Position numbers and translations under genes: made by a program
The notes under the pieces: model-generated
Database searches by the model: none
Seen by the model: only the letters and a program-made list of their open reading frames with translations
What the model was told of the DNA's origin: nothing
Origin: JACSRF01 sp963695505
Lineage (GTDB): Bacteria; Chloroflexota; Anaerolineae; Promineifilales; Promineifilaceae
Assembly: GCA_963695505.1 (NCBI GenBank)
Contig: CAVOGX010000010.1
Location: forward strand, 62,001-126,000
Direction of reading: 5' to 3'
Length of the DNA stretch: 64,000 nt
Shown here: in pieces, positions 54,699 to 63,774 of the stretch
Layout of the letters: the number at the start of each line of letters is the position of its first letter
Position numbering within the stretch: the first letter of the stretch is position 1

Positions 54699-55418
54699 CT
54701 AATCATGGCCGCCAACGTATTGGCGCACCATCTGCTTCCACCAGGGCCAATCGTGGGCCCAGCCGTCCCAAATGCGCAGTGCATTACCGATATCTTTTTG
54801 CCACAGCAGTCCGGATAAATGCTCATTGCTGCCGCGGAGGGTGTCGTCATGGCCTACGGCCAAAATAATGTCTAAATTGCGCAAAGCAGCCAACCGGCCG
54901 GGATCATGCTCATGGGCAATGTAGGCTACCGGGTTATTGGCATGCACATTTTGGTCGGTGTGGCCGCTGGTCCAGGGGCTGATGTCGTAAAGGCCGCTCA
55001 TGCCGATGGCTCGACCTACCAAATGGGGATGGCGCAGAGCAAAGTTTACGGCATGGTATGCGCCAAAGCTGGCCCCCAATGTGATGAGAAACGGATTGGG
55101 GTTGATGTTTTGCGACAAGGGCATGACTTCATTCAACAGATAAAATTCATACTGCATGTGGCGCCAGGCACGATCGCCGGGGTGCTTCCAATACGCGTAC
55201 CAGCTCTCAGCGTCAACGCTGTCCACGCAAATCATCTGCAGCCAGCCATTTTCCAAGTGGTCACCTAAGGTATCCATCATGCCACGGTCTTCCCACTCGT
55301 AAAATTTTCCCTTGGATGTGGGGAAAACCAACGCTCGCGCGCCAGCGTGGCCAAAAATGAGCAGCTCCATATCGCGCCCTAAAGAAGGACTATACCAACG
55401 ATGATACTCACGATTCAT
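54699..55418 (-). CDS. Alpha/beta-hydrolase, esterase D-like
   Basis: Serine hydrolase of 239 residues of the putative esterase (Esterase D/antigen 85-like) family. The N-terminus YHRWYSPSLGRDMELLIFG has no signal peptide. The nucleophile elbow is LGASFGAYHAVNFAL (Ser), the acid is in AVGHDDTLRGSNEH and the His is in DGWAHDWPWWKQM. The family includes feruloyl, acyl and enterobactin-type esterases. First gene of a three-gene operon with two ATP-grasp enzymes, so it may cleave or condense the ligases' product. The shared role is inferred from context. Confidence 0.82.
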   Translation of the reverse strand: MNREYHRWYSPSLGRDMELLIFGHAGARALVFPTSKGKFYEWEDRGMMDTLGDHLENGWLQMICVDSVDAESWYAYWKHPGDRAWRHMQYEFYLLNEVMPLSQNINPNPFLITLGASFGAYHAVNFALRHPHLVGRAIGMSGLYDISPWTSGHTDQNVHANNPVAYIAHEHDPGRLAALRNLDIILAVGHDDTLRGSNEHLSGLLWQKDIGNALRIWDGWAHDWPWWKQMVRQYVGGHD

Positions 55419-55753
55419 GTTTTTGTTGTCTTTCCTCCATGGTTTTGGGTGGAACCTGGCCGGTTCCGGGCGGAATTTATTTGATTCCGGGAAAGGTTTT
55501 TTATTGGCGGGTATTGTATCATAAACTCAATTGTCTCCTATTTAACTTCAAAGTTTGTTCATGGTTGGGGCTAAAACGGGTTCTACCAGTGGTGTTATCC
55601 AGGAACGCTGGCTTGACGTGCCTATGCCAACCGTTATAATCTTCGATTGCTGAACAAGTGCTGTTCAAGAGTGGCAGATACACAAATATTGGCCGGAAAC
55701 GGCCGTTTCACACGCAATCAGCCTACAACCAACTCAGGATTAACAACAACGAT
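55419..55753. promoter_or_regulatory. Divergent intergenic region between the esterase operon and prfA
   Basis: A 335-bp gap with two small hairpins near the esterase side, GGAACC-tggcc-GGTTCC (55451-55467) and GGAAT-ttatttg-ATTCC (55472-55488), and one ACGGCCGT copy (55696). No convincing -35/-10 pair or coding ORF was found. Confidence 0.35.
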
Positions 55754-56824
55754 ATGCTCGAAAAAATTGCCAAAGTCGTAACCCGATTTGATGAAATCGA
55801 AAAACAAATGGCCGACCCCGAAATCATGGCCGACTACACTCAAATAAACGAGTTAGCTCAAGAGCGGTCAGACATTGCTCCATTGGTCGAGGCTTATAAT
55901 CAACACCAAAAACTTAGCCAGGAGCTAGAAGAAGCCCGCGAAATGTCGGACGTGGAAGAGGACCCCGACCTCATTGCCTTGGCTGAAGAAGAAATTACCC
56001 GCCTGGAAACTAAGCTCGAGTTTCTTGAAGGCCGCATGCGCTCCTTGCTCGTACCTAAGGACCGCCGCGACGACAAAAACGTCTACATTGAAATCCGCGC
56101 CGGGGCTGGCGGCGACGAAGCCGGTATTTTTGCTGCCGACCTGCTGCGCATGTACGCACGTTATGCCGAACTACGTCGATGGAAAACCCAAATCATCGAC
56201 GAAAACGCCACCGGCGTCGGCGGCTACAAAGAAGTCATCATGTCTGTCAAAGGGAAAGGAGCCTACTCGCGCTTTAAATTTGAAAGCGGTGTCCACCGCG
56301 TGCAGCGCGTGCCGCAAACCGAGTCCCAGGGACGCATCCACACCAGCACAGCCACCGTCGCCGTCATGCCAGAAATCGAAGATGTCAACATCACCATTGA
56401 CGAACGGGATCTGGAAATTACCCCAACCTTCTCCTCCGGACCCGGTGGCCAGCACATGCAGAAAAATGCCACCGCCGCCCACATCGTCCACAAACCCACC
56501 GGCATTTCCGTCAAAATACAAAGCGAACGCAGCCTCACCCAAAACAAACGGTTGGGCATTGCCATTATTCAGGCGCGCCTCCAAGAAGAGGAAGAAGCGA
56601 AACAAAATGCCTCGGTAGCTGCCGATCGCAAGTCTCAGGTCGGCACCGGCGACCGCAGCGAGAAAATTCGCACCTACAACTACCCGCAAAGCCGGGTCAC
56701 CGACCACCGCATTGGCTTTACCAGCTACAATTTACAGGCGGTCATTGACGGCGACCTGGATCCATTCATTGACGCCTTAACCATCGCCGACGAAGCAGAA
56801 AAGCTGGCTGCAGCAGCAGAGTAA
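55754..56824 (+). CDS. prfA: Peptide chain release factor 1
   Basis: RF1 of 356 residues, which reads UAA and UAG and triggers peptidyl-tRNA hydrolysis. The stop-codon recognition tripeptide is Pro187-Gln188-Thr189 in RVQRVPQTESQGRIHTS (PxT type, so RF1 not RF2). The catalytic GGQ is at 231-233 in SSGPGGQHMQKNATAAHIVH. The residues following GGQ differ from the usual HVNxTxSAVR pattern but keep the positions of the loop. N-terminal helices (1-110) are normal. ATG 55754 is the first convincing start. An upstream in-frame extension is not conserved-looking. Divergent from the esterase operon. Confidence 0.95.
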   Translation: MLEKIAKVVTRFDEIEKQMADPEIMADYTQINELAQERSDIAPLVEAYNQHQKLSQELEEAREMSDVEEDPDLIALAEEEITRLETKLEFLEGRMRSLLVPKDRRDDKNVYIEIRAGAGGDEAGIFAADLLRMYARYAELRRWKTQIIDENATGVGGYKEVIMSVKGKGAYSRFKFESGVHRVQRVPQTESQGRIHTSTATVAVMPEIEDVNITIDERDLEITPTFSSGPGGQHMQKNATAAHIVHKPTGISVKIQSERSLTQNKRLGIAIIQARLQEEEEAKQNASVAADRKSQVGTGDRSEKIRTYNYPQSRVTDHRIGFTSYNLQAVIDGDLDPFIDALTIADEAEKLAAAAE

Positions 56825-56870
56825 ATGAGCGGTTCTCATCATCCACAGAGACAAAAAAGGACTTTTATCA

Positions 56871-57338
56871 ATGACAGACCTGACTTACCAACCCCGAGGC
56901 CGCTTTTTTGAAGAGTTTGTGGTTGGCGACCAATTGGTCACGGCCGCGCGCACCATCACTGAGGCCGACATCGTCAACTTCGCCGGGCTTTCTGGTGACT
57001 ACAACCAGATCCACACCGATGCGGAGTTTGCCGCCCAAGACACCTTTGGGCAGCGGGTGGCTCATGGCTTGCTGGTGCAGTCCATCGCCACCGGTTTGGC
57101 CGTACAGTCCGGGGTTATCGAAGGCACTGTCCTGGCCTTCCGTGAGCTTTCAGCCAAGTTCAGCCTGCCCGTTTTTATTGGCGACACCGTCCACGTACAG
57201 TTGGAAATCACCGCTCAAAAAGCGCTGCCTCGCCTGGGTGGTGGGAACATTACCATGAAGTACAGCGTTGTAAACCAGCATGGCAAGGCCGTACAGCGCG
57301 GCGACTGGGTCATGCTGGTCAAAAGCAAAAACCTCTAA
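56871..57338 (+). CDS. MaoC-family enoyl-CoA hydratase-like protein
   Basis: Hot-dog-fold hydratase of 155 residues. Key motif: ADIVNFAGLSGDYNQIHTD, holding the catalytic Asp and His, followed by FGQRVAHGLLVQSIATGLAV and the strand region HVQLEITAQKALPRLGGGN. MaoC enzymes hydrate trans-2-enoyl-CoAs in fatty-acid or polyhydroxyalkanoate metabolism. Length is that of single-domain members. ATG 56871 is preceded by AAAAGGAC. It lies ~45 bp after prfA on the same strand and may be co-transcribed. Confidence 0.9.
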   Translation: MTDLTYQPRGRFFEEFVVGDQLVTAARTITEADIVNFAGLSGDYNQIHTDAEFAAQDTFGQRVAHGLLVQSIATGLAVQSGVIEGTVLAFRELSAKFSLPVFIGDTVHVQLEITAQKALPRLGGGNITMKYSVVNQHGKAVQRGDWVMLVKSKNL

Positions 57339-57394
57339 TCGAATGCTAAATTGCTGTGAGATGAGCGTCTGAACGCTAACCATAGGTATACACA

Positions 57395-60300
57395 ATGAGT
57401 GATGAGTTGGAAAAACGCGATCCTTCTGAGGATACCGAGGAGGTATCCCCACAATCGGAAACATCGTCACAGCCAGCAAAAAAAGATAAAGCGGAGGAAG
57501 TTGGCACGGTTTCCCTGCTAGATTTGATGTCAGATTCGGCCGATTCTCCCCCCGCGCCTGCCACCGAGGAAACGACCGATACGCCAGCCCCCCTGCTCAG
57601 CAACGAGGATGAGGATACCGGCACCCTCACCAGCCCACCCGAACCACTGGCCCGGACTCCTGTTGGCCTGCCTCTCACCCTTGATGACCTTGTCCCGCCC
57701 GATACCGTGCCCTTAGAAAACGACGAAGACGCAACGGCCGTACAGCCCCGCGTCGCCTTCCCTGGCAGCACCAAGCAGCGCATCCGGCCGCAAATGCGCC
57801 CACCGCAGCCTGCATCCGATGCTCCCACCGAAATTCATCGTCCAGAGTCTAAACCCGCAGCCCCCGGCGAACAACCGCAGATGCCGCGCCGCCAACCGCA
57901 GCGTGACCCCCAAAACCTGGGAAGCACAGGCCCACAGTTGCCCACCCAGCCCCGCCCTCAGCGCCAGCCCGTGCGTGACCCACGCCAGCCAGTGCGCGAC
58001 GCCCGGCAACCCGTGCGGGTGGCCATGCCGCCCCAGCAGCAAGCCGTTCCCATCCCGAAACCACAGACACGCAGCCAGCGCAACTGGGGAAGCTGCATAA
58101 CAAGAACAATTGTCATCTTGCTCGTTCTTAGCATTGCCGGGGTCGCCCTGACCATTGCTGGCGCCGCTGTAGGTTACAGCCTCATCGCCCGTGACCTGCC
58201 CTCACCCCAAGAGCTGCGCCAGCAGGCTAGCACCTTTGAGACCGCACGCATCTATGACCGCAACGGCGATTTGCTTTACGCCCTGGCCGATCCTGAAACC
58301 GGTAACCGCACCTGGGTGCCCCTTTCGCGCATATCACCCCTGCTCATCCAGGCCACCATAGCCACAGAAGACGCCCGCTTTTACACGAACCCCGGCTTCG
58401 ACCCCGTGGGCATTGCCCGCGCCATTGTGCAGGCTGCCCAGGAGCGCGAAATTGTTTCCGGGGCCAGCACCATCACCCAGCAGCTTGTGCGCGCCCTGCT
58501 GCTCAGCGAAGACGAGCGCACGGAACGCACTTTCCGCCGCAAAGTGCGCGAGATTATCCTCGCCGCCGAAATCTCCCGTACCTACTCCAAAGAAGAAATT
58601 TTAGAACTCTATCTCAACGAAATTTACTACGGCAACCTGGCTTACGGCATTGAAGCCGCCGCCCAAACCTATTTCAATAAATCGGCTGCCGACCTGAACC
58701 TGACCGAAGCGTCGCTCTTAGCAGGGCTGCCCCAGGCGCCGGCCTTATGGGATCCTTACACTTCTCCGGACAAAGCCATTGGCCGCCAGTGGGAAGTGCT
58801 GACGCTGATGGTGCAGGAGGATTACGCTACACTGAACGAAGCGCAAGCGGCCCTTAATGAGACCAACCTGTTTATTTACAACATGGAGCCGCCAGAGGTA
58901 ACGGTGCGCTTCCCTCATTTTACTTTCACCGTGCTGCAGCAGGCCGAGGATATCTTAGGGGCGCAAAACATTTATCGCGGCGGCTTAAACATTCACACTA
59001 CCATTGATCCCATCACGCAAAAATTGGCCGAAGAAAGCATTGCCGAATATCGGGACAGCATCGTGGCTGCCGGGGCCAACAACGCCACCATGGTGGTTTT
59101 ACAGCCGGAAACAGGTCAGATTTTGGCTCTGATTGGCAGCGTAGACTTTAACGACGAGGTGATCAGCGGGCAGGTGAACATGGCGCTGCAGCCGCGCCAG
59201 CCAGGGTCAACCATCAAGCCGCTGGTTTTCCTTTCGGCAATGGAGCGGGGCTGGACGCCCGCCACCCTGATTTGGGACGTGCCCACGCAGTTCCCCAACG
59301 GCACGAACCCGCCCTATGAGCCCAAGAACTATGACGACCAGTTTCATGGGCCCCTGCTGCTGCGCCCGGCGCTGGGGAATTCGTACAACGTAACGGCCGT
59401 TAAAGGACTGGAATTCGTCGGGGTGTGCAACTTCATTGCCAACGTACAAAAGCTGGGCCTGACAGCCCTGCAAGACGATGGCTGCGCCGAAGTGGGCCAG
59501 CCACGCAATTATGGCCTGGCCCTCTCTCTCGGTGGCGGCGAAATACCGCCGCTGCAAATGGCCGCCGCGTTTGGCACGCTGGCCAACCAGGGGCGTTACC
59601 TGGCACCCTACGCTATCACCCGCATCGAAAGCAACCAGGGAGAAATGCTCTTCCAATACACGCCGCCAGACCCGGCCCAAACCCAGGTGGTGCGCCCGGA
59701 GCATGCTTACCTGTTGAGCAATATTTTGTCTGACAACAGCGCCCGCCAGCCGGAATTTGGCCTGCAAAACAACCTGGTCATCCCCGGCCACCAGGTGGCG
59801 GCCAAAACCGGCACCTCCGGCAGCACGGCCAACGACGTGCGCGATGGCTGGACCATTGGCTTTACGCCGCAGGTGGTAACGGCCGTTTGGGTGGGCAACA
59901 CCGACAATGAACCCATCGGTGCGGGACAGTCTGGCTATCGCGTCGCCAGCCCCATCTGGAACCGCTTCATGACCCAATATCTGGCCGACAAACAGCCCGT
60001 CAGCTTCCCGCGGCCTGCCGGCGTGGTGGAAATGGAAATCTGCACCGATTCTGGCGTGCAGGCCAGCGCCGCCTGCGCCGACCGGCGCATTGAGCTTTTT
60101 GCCGCCGACCAGTTACCCCTGGATGAGAGTAACCACTTCTTGCAGCAAATACCCGTCGACTTGTGGACGCTGCAGCGGGCCAACGAAGCGTGCACCGAAT
60201 CTCCTTACGAGGCCACATTTATTAACCTGCTGGTCAGCGGGGACCCCTCGGTGCAGCCGCGCGAGCTGCAAAATGCGCGAAACTGGCTGGAGAACACCAG

Positions 60301-60874
60301 CGGCGGCCAGGCATGGGCCAGCGGGCGGAATATCAGCTTGCCTTTACGCTTACCCCCCACAGAATCGTGCCAACCGGGCGGGGAACGGCCGTTCCTGGCC
60401 ATCACCGCCCCGCCGGAAAACAGCGACATCATCGACGCCGTGGAGATTCGCGGCAGCGTGCGCAGCCCCAACTACGGCGGCTATCAAGTCGAGTACGGCC
60501 TGGGCACCGACCCCGGCGGCTGGGGATTGGTGCAAGAACGGCGTGACATCAGCGTCGATAACAACACGCTGGCCTTGTGGGACACCAGCGGCATCTCAGC
60601 CTTTGGCCCTGTGGTGGTGCGCGTACGCATCTTTGGCCCTGACAACCCTTACACGCCAGAAAATGACCCCGTCTCCTTAGAACGGCGCGTGCTCCTAAAC
60701 CTGCTGCAGCCTACGGCCACCCCCACGCCAACGCCAACCACCACCCCCACCCCAACCAACACGCCGACGGCGACACCTACATCCACCCCTACACCCACAG
60801 AAACGCCCACGCTTTCCATCATTATTACTATCGTACCGCCCACAGAGACGCCAACCCCTACACCTGAATCCTAG
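57395..60874 (+). CDS. Class A penicillin-binding protein with long disordered ends
   Basis: Bifunctional peptidoglycan synthase of 1159 residues, at the cell membrane. An acidic then Pro/Gln/Arg-rich cytosolic region (1-230, with PRQPVRDPRQ-type repeats) leads to one transmembrane helix (~233-260). The GT51 glycosyltransferase domain has TIATEDARFYTNPGFDPVG with catalytic Glu325 and GASTITQQLVRALLL. The transpeptidase has S605TIK, NSYN and K804TG in AAKTGTSGSTA. After the catalytic part come a beta-rich domain (~985-1100, Ig-like) and a Thr-Pro tail (PTPTPTTTPTPTNTPTATPT). The FHA kinase gene follows after 96 bp. Confidence 0.93.
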   Translation: MSDELEKRDPSEDTEEVSPQSETSSQPAKKDKAEEVGTVSLLDLMSDSADSPPAPATEETTDTPAPLLSNEDEDTGTLTSPPEPLARTPVGLPLTLDDLVPPDTVPLENDEDATAVQPRVAFPGSTKQRIRPQMRPPQPASDAPTEIHRPESKPAAPGEQPQMPRRQPQRDPQNLGSTGPQLPTQPRPQRQPVRDPRQPVRDARQPVRVAMPPQQQAVPIPKPQTRSQRNWGSCITRTIVILLVLSIAGVALTIAGAAVGYSLIARDLPSPQELRQQASTFETARIYDRNGDLLYALADPETGNRTWVPLSRISPLLIQATIATEDARFYTNPGFDPVGIARAIVQAAQEREIVSGASTITQQLVRALLLSEDERTERTFRRKVREIILAAEISRTYSKEEILELYLNEIYYGNLAYGIEAAAQTYFNKSAADLNLTEASLLAGLPQAPALWDPYTSPDKAIGRQWEVLTLMVQEDYATLNEAQAALNETNLFIYNMEPPEVTVRFPHFTFTVLQQAEDILGAQNIYRGGLNIHTTIDPITQKLAEESIAEYRDSIVAAGANNATMVVLQPETGQILALIGSVDFNDEVISGQVNMALQPRQPGSTIKPLVFLSAMERGWTPATLIWDVPTQFPNGTNPPYEPKNYDDQFHGPLLLRPALGNSYNVTAVKGLEFVGVCNFIANVQKLGLTALQDDGCAEVGQPRNYGLALSLGGGEIPPLQMAAAFGTLANQGRYLAPYAITRIESNQGEMLFQYTPPDPAQTQVVRPEHAYLLSNILSDNSARQPEFGLQNNLVIPGHQVAAKTGTSGSTANDVRDGWTIGFTPQVVTAVWVGNTDNEPIGAGQSGYRVASPIWNRFMTQYLADKQPVSFPRPAGVVEMEICTDSGVQASAACADRRIELFAADQLPLDESNHFLQQIPVDLWTLQRANEACTESPYEATFINLLVSGDPSVQPRELQNARNWLENTSGGQAWASGRNISLPLRLPPTESCQPGGERPFLAITAPPENSDIIDAVEIRGSVRSPNYGGYQVEYGLGTDPGGWGLVQERRDISVDNNTLALWDTSGISAFGPVVVRVRIFGPDNPYTPENDPVSLERRVLLNLLQPTATPTPTPTTTPTPTNTPTATPTSTPTPTETPTLSIIITIVPPTETPTPTPES

Positions 60875-60970
60875 CGTCGCAAAATTCGCGTACAAATCAC
60901 GTAAAATTCTGCCCATTCCCCTGAATCTATGGTACGATGGACGTGATTTGAGGATGGTGCTGAGGGCCGT

Positions 60971-63091
60971 ATGAGTTACCTGATTGGGCAGCAAATCGAA
61001 AACTACAAGGTGGAAAGCATAATCGGGGACGGCGGCATGGGCACCGTCTGCCGCGCCATCGACGTGGATTTGGACCGCCCGGTCGCCCTGAAGATTATGC
61101 ACCCCCAATACCTGGCGCAAACGGAATTTCAGGAACGCTTCCAGCAAGAGGCGAAAGCGGCCGCCCGGCTCAGCCACCCTTCCATCGTCAGCATCTACCG
61201 CTTCGGCCGTACTGCCGATTACCTGTACATTGTCATGGAGCTGGTGGAAGGTGCCAGCCTGGGGGATTACATTGGCCAGGTTACCAAAACGCAGCAGGTT
61301 GTGCGCCTCAACGAAACGCTGTTCATTATGGCCCAGGTGGCAGACGCTTTAGGCTATGCCCACCGCCACGGCGTCATTCACCGCGACATTAAGCCCGATA
61401 ACGTCCTGGTCAAGAAGCTGGAAGACCCGGAGCGCCCAGGCAACCCGCCTCTACGCGCCGTGGTCACAGATTTTGGGCTGGCCAAGCTCATGGAAGGGGG
61501 CGTGCAAACCCAAACGGGCACTTTTATCGGCACCCTGCCCTACATGTCCCCGGAACAGGTCATGGGCAAATCCCTGGACGGCCGTTCCGACATTTACTCC
61601 CTGGGCGTGGTGCTGTACCAACTGGCCACCGGCCAGCTTCCTTTCGACATCAAATCACCCACCGATGCCGTGCTGCAGCACCTCAACAGCCAGCCCCTGG
61701 AGCCGCACCTGGTGCGTCCTGGCCTGCCTTTCACCGTGGAGCGCATTATTCTCACGGCCCTGGCCAAAGAGCCGGAATACCGCTACCAGACCAGCAAAGA
61801 AATGGCGCAGGAACTGCGCAAAGCTGCCGCCCAGCTCAGCGACAGCGACATCGCCACCTTTGGCGGGCAGGCTAAATCGGTCAGCATGCTAACCAAATTT
61901 GAGGCTGCTAAAAAAGAAGAAGAAACGGCCGAAGAAGAGCCCCTCAGCCAATTGGAACCTCCCCCATCGGTCGCCACAGCGCAAGGGGATGCTGTTGCAG
62001 AAGCCACAAGCGAAGCTGCGCAGCATGATCTAGCCCAACCTGCTGAATCTGGCCTATCAACCCAGGATGCCGTCGAACGACCCTCGCTGCAGCCGGACAC
62101 TTTTGCCCAGGTGGTCGTAACCCAACACGACGGCGAACCCCGCACCTATCCACTGGCTCAACCGCACATCCGCATTGGCCGTGCCCCCGACAATGACGTG
62201 GTGCTGCCTTCGCGGGGGGTGTCGAATTTTCACGCTCTGCTGGAGCAAACTGCCCAAGGCTGGCAGATTACCGACCTGGGCAGCACCAATGGCGTCTATT
62301 TGGACGGCCGTAAACTCACGCCACAGCAGCCCACCCCCTGGCCCCCCCAGGCCATGGTGCGCATCAGCGACAACTGGCTGCAACTGCTGCCCGGCCAGCC
62401 AGACTCTGGTGAGCAGGTGGCCCCGATACCGGCCGCTCCAGCCTGGACCCCACCTCCTAAGCCGCCTCGCGCGCGCGTGCGCCTGCCCGCCGACCGCCTG
62501 ACCATTGCCCCCGGCGGCAACGCTGCTCTTACCGTGCTGGTGCACAACCAGGGGGATTTCGCCGACTCTTTTGCCGTCACCGTCGAGGGTCTGGCCAAAG
62601 CATGGCTGCCCGCGCGCGCGCCGCTGGTTAAGCTGGCGGTGGGCGAACAACGGGAAGTCACCATTCCGATCCAGCCGCCTCGAGATGCCGCACCGCCAGG
62701 CAGCTATCCCTTTGTGGTGCAGGTAAGCAGCCAGGTTGGACCGGAAGAAGTGGTGGAAGCCTCGGCTGAAGTGATAATTGCAGCCACGCAATTTTTCCGT
62801 GCGGAAATGCAACCTGCAGCCTACCCGCCCGCTGCCGCAGGTGATTTTCAGGCTGCCGCGCCGGGAACGGAAACGGCCGTTTCCCCCGCCAAACCAAGCC
62901 GCACGCGAAAAGTCATCATCTGGCTGCTGGGCCTTTTCACCACCTTTACATTAACCTTTATTGCCCTGGGAATTGGTGCCGGAATTGCTGAAGCCTCTGG
63001 CCTGGGCCTGCCTGTGCTCATTTGCCCCAGCCTGCCGCTCATTTTGGGTCTGTATTTGACGGCGCGGCTGGCCAGGGGACGCCGCAAGTAA
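60971..63091 (+). CDS. Serine/threonine kinase with FHA domain and C-terminal membrane helices
   Basis: Hanks-type kinase of 706 residues. Kinase domain (~10-275): IIGDGGMGTVCRA, VALKIMHPQY, GVIHRDIKPDNVLV, VTDFGLAKLM, GTLPYMSPEQ. A charged linker leads to an FHA phosphothreonine-binding domain (~395-455) with HIRIGRAPDNDVVLPSRGVS and ITDLGSTNGVYLDGRKLTP. A beta-sandwich domain follows (~490-610, LTVLVHNQGDFADSF, VTIPIQPPRDAAPPGSYPF). Two transmembrane helices lie at ~650-700. Unlike PknB there are no PASTA repeats. Its position after the PBP gene suggests it regulates cell-wall synthesis and that the FHA binds phosphorylated partners. Confidence 0.9.
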   Translation: MSYLIGQQIENYKVESIIGDGGMGTVCRAIDVDLDRPVALKIMHPQYLAQTEFQERFQQEAKAAARLSHPSIVSIYRFGRTADYLYIVMELVEGASLGDYIGQVTKTQQVVRLNETLFIMAQVADALGYAHRHGVIHRDIKPDNVLVKKLEDPERPGNPPLRAVVTDFGLAKLMEGGVQTQTGTFIGTLPYMSPEQVMGKSLDGRSDIYSLGVVLYQLATGQLPFDIKSPTDAVLQHLNSQPLEPHLVRPGLPFTVERIILTALAKEPEYRYQTSKEMAQELRKAAAQLSDSDIATFGGQAKSVSMLTKFEAAKKEEETAEEEPLSQLEPPPSVATAQGDAVAEATSEAAQHDLAQPAESGLSTQDAVERPSLQPDTFAQVVVTQHDGEPRTYPLAQPHIRIGRAPDNDVVLPSRGVSNFHALLEQTAQGWQITDLGSTNGVYLDGRKLTPQQPTPWPPQAMVRISDNWLQLLPGQPDSGEQVAPIPAAPAWTPPPKPPRARVRLPADRLTIAPGGNAALTVLVHNQGDFADSFAVTVEGLAKAWLPARAPLVKLAVGEQREVTIPIQPPRDAAPPGSYPFVVQVSSQVGPEEVVEASAEVIIAATQFFRAEMQPAAYPPAAAGDFQAAAPGTETAVSPAKPSRTRKVIIWLLGLFTTFTLTFIALGIGAGIAEASGLGLPVLICPSLPLILGLYLTARLARGRRK

Positions 63092-63150
63092 ATTGCCAGA
63101 CTAAACGCGTTTTTAAAATTCGCAATCTATTGTTCAATAAAGGGAAGTCT

Positions 63151-63711
63151 ATGAATGTAACGGCCGTTATCAATCTCCTGCTGCATGGCAACCAGCTCAA
63201 ACGCACCGTCCGTACCGGTTGGGTGCAGCGCGGTGTGCCCAACCCCGAAAACGTCGCCGCCCACAGCTTTGGCGTCATCTACGCCGCCCTCACCTTGCTG
63301 CCCCTGCTGGAGGAGCCCCTGGACGCCGCCCGCGTGCTGGCCATGGCCGCCCTGCACGATTTGCCCGAAGGGCTGACCAGCGATATTCCCACCCCGGCGT
63401 GGCGCTATCTGCCCCCCGGCATCAAAAGCGACGTAGAGCGGGGCGCCATGCAGGAAACACTGCAAGGGGTCCCCTTTGCCGGGGAATGGCTGGACTTGTG
63501 GGAAGAGCTGCACGCCGCAGAAACGGCCGAATCCCACCTGGTGCACGACGCCGACAAGCTGGACATGTACTTGCAAGCTCTGGTCTACCAGCAGCAAACG
63601 GGCAACCGCTTCCTGGCCGAGTTCTGGCAGTCGCCGCGCACCTTCCATTTTCCCCAGTCGCAAGCCATCTACAACGAACTAAGGCAATTAGCAATGAGCA
63701 AGGAACAATGA
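63151..63711 (+). CDS. HD-domain hydrolase (YfbR/5'-nucleotidase-like)
   Basis: Metal-dependent HD-superfamily hydrolase of 186 residues. Metal ligands: first His in ENVAAHSFGVIYAAL, HD pair in MAALHDLPEGLTSD, and later Asp in LVHDADKLDMYLQAL. This arrangement resembles YfbR-type 5'-deoxynucleotidases and HD-like hydrolases with IPxP (SDIPTPAWRYLPPG). ATG 63151 follows AAAGGGAAG. The stop is followed by tandem ATTGTTC repeats. Likely role is nucleotide-pool housekeeping. Confidence 0.8.
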   Translation: MNVTAVINLLLHGNQLKRTVRTGWVQRGVPNPENVAAHSFGVIYAALTLLPLLEEPLDAARVLAMAALHDLPEGLTSDIPTPAWRYLPPGIKSDVERGAMQETLQGVPFAGEWLDLWEELHAAETAESHLVHDADKLDMYLQALVYQQQTGNRFLAEFWQSPRTFHFPQSQAIYNELRQLAMSKEQ

Positions 63712-63760
63712 ACAAAAGCAGTATTCTTTGTTAATTTTTCATTGTTCATTGTTCATTGTT
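63703..63760. repeat. ATTGTTC tandem repeat with inverted GAACAATGAAC
   Basis: ATTGTTC occurs twice in tandem plus ATTGTTG (63741-63761), and GTTCATTGTTC (63744-63754) is the exact reverse complement of GAACAATGAAC (63703-63713). A stem spanning 30 nt is possible and could terminate the HD gene. Confidence 0.55.
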
Positions 63761-63774
63761 GTATACTTGCCTCC

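Noticed and set aside
55439..55639. Short plus-strand open frame between the esterase and prfA genes
   Set aside because: No ribosome site, atypical composition and no recognisable family. It overlaps small hairpins instead.
60720..60870. CRISPR-like or tandem DNA repeat in the CCCACGCCAACGCC region
   Set aside because: It encodes the Thr-Pro tail of the PBP. The repetition is protein-driven and has no repeat-spacer structure.
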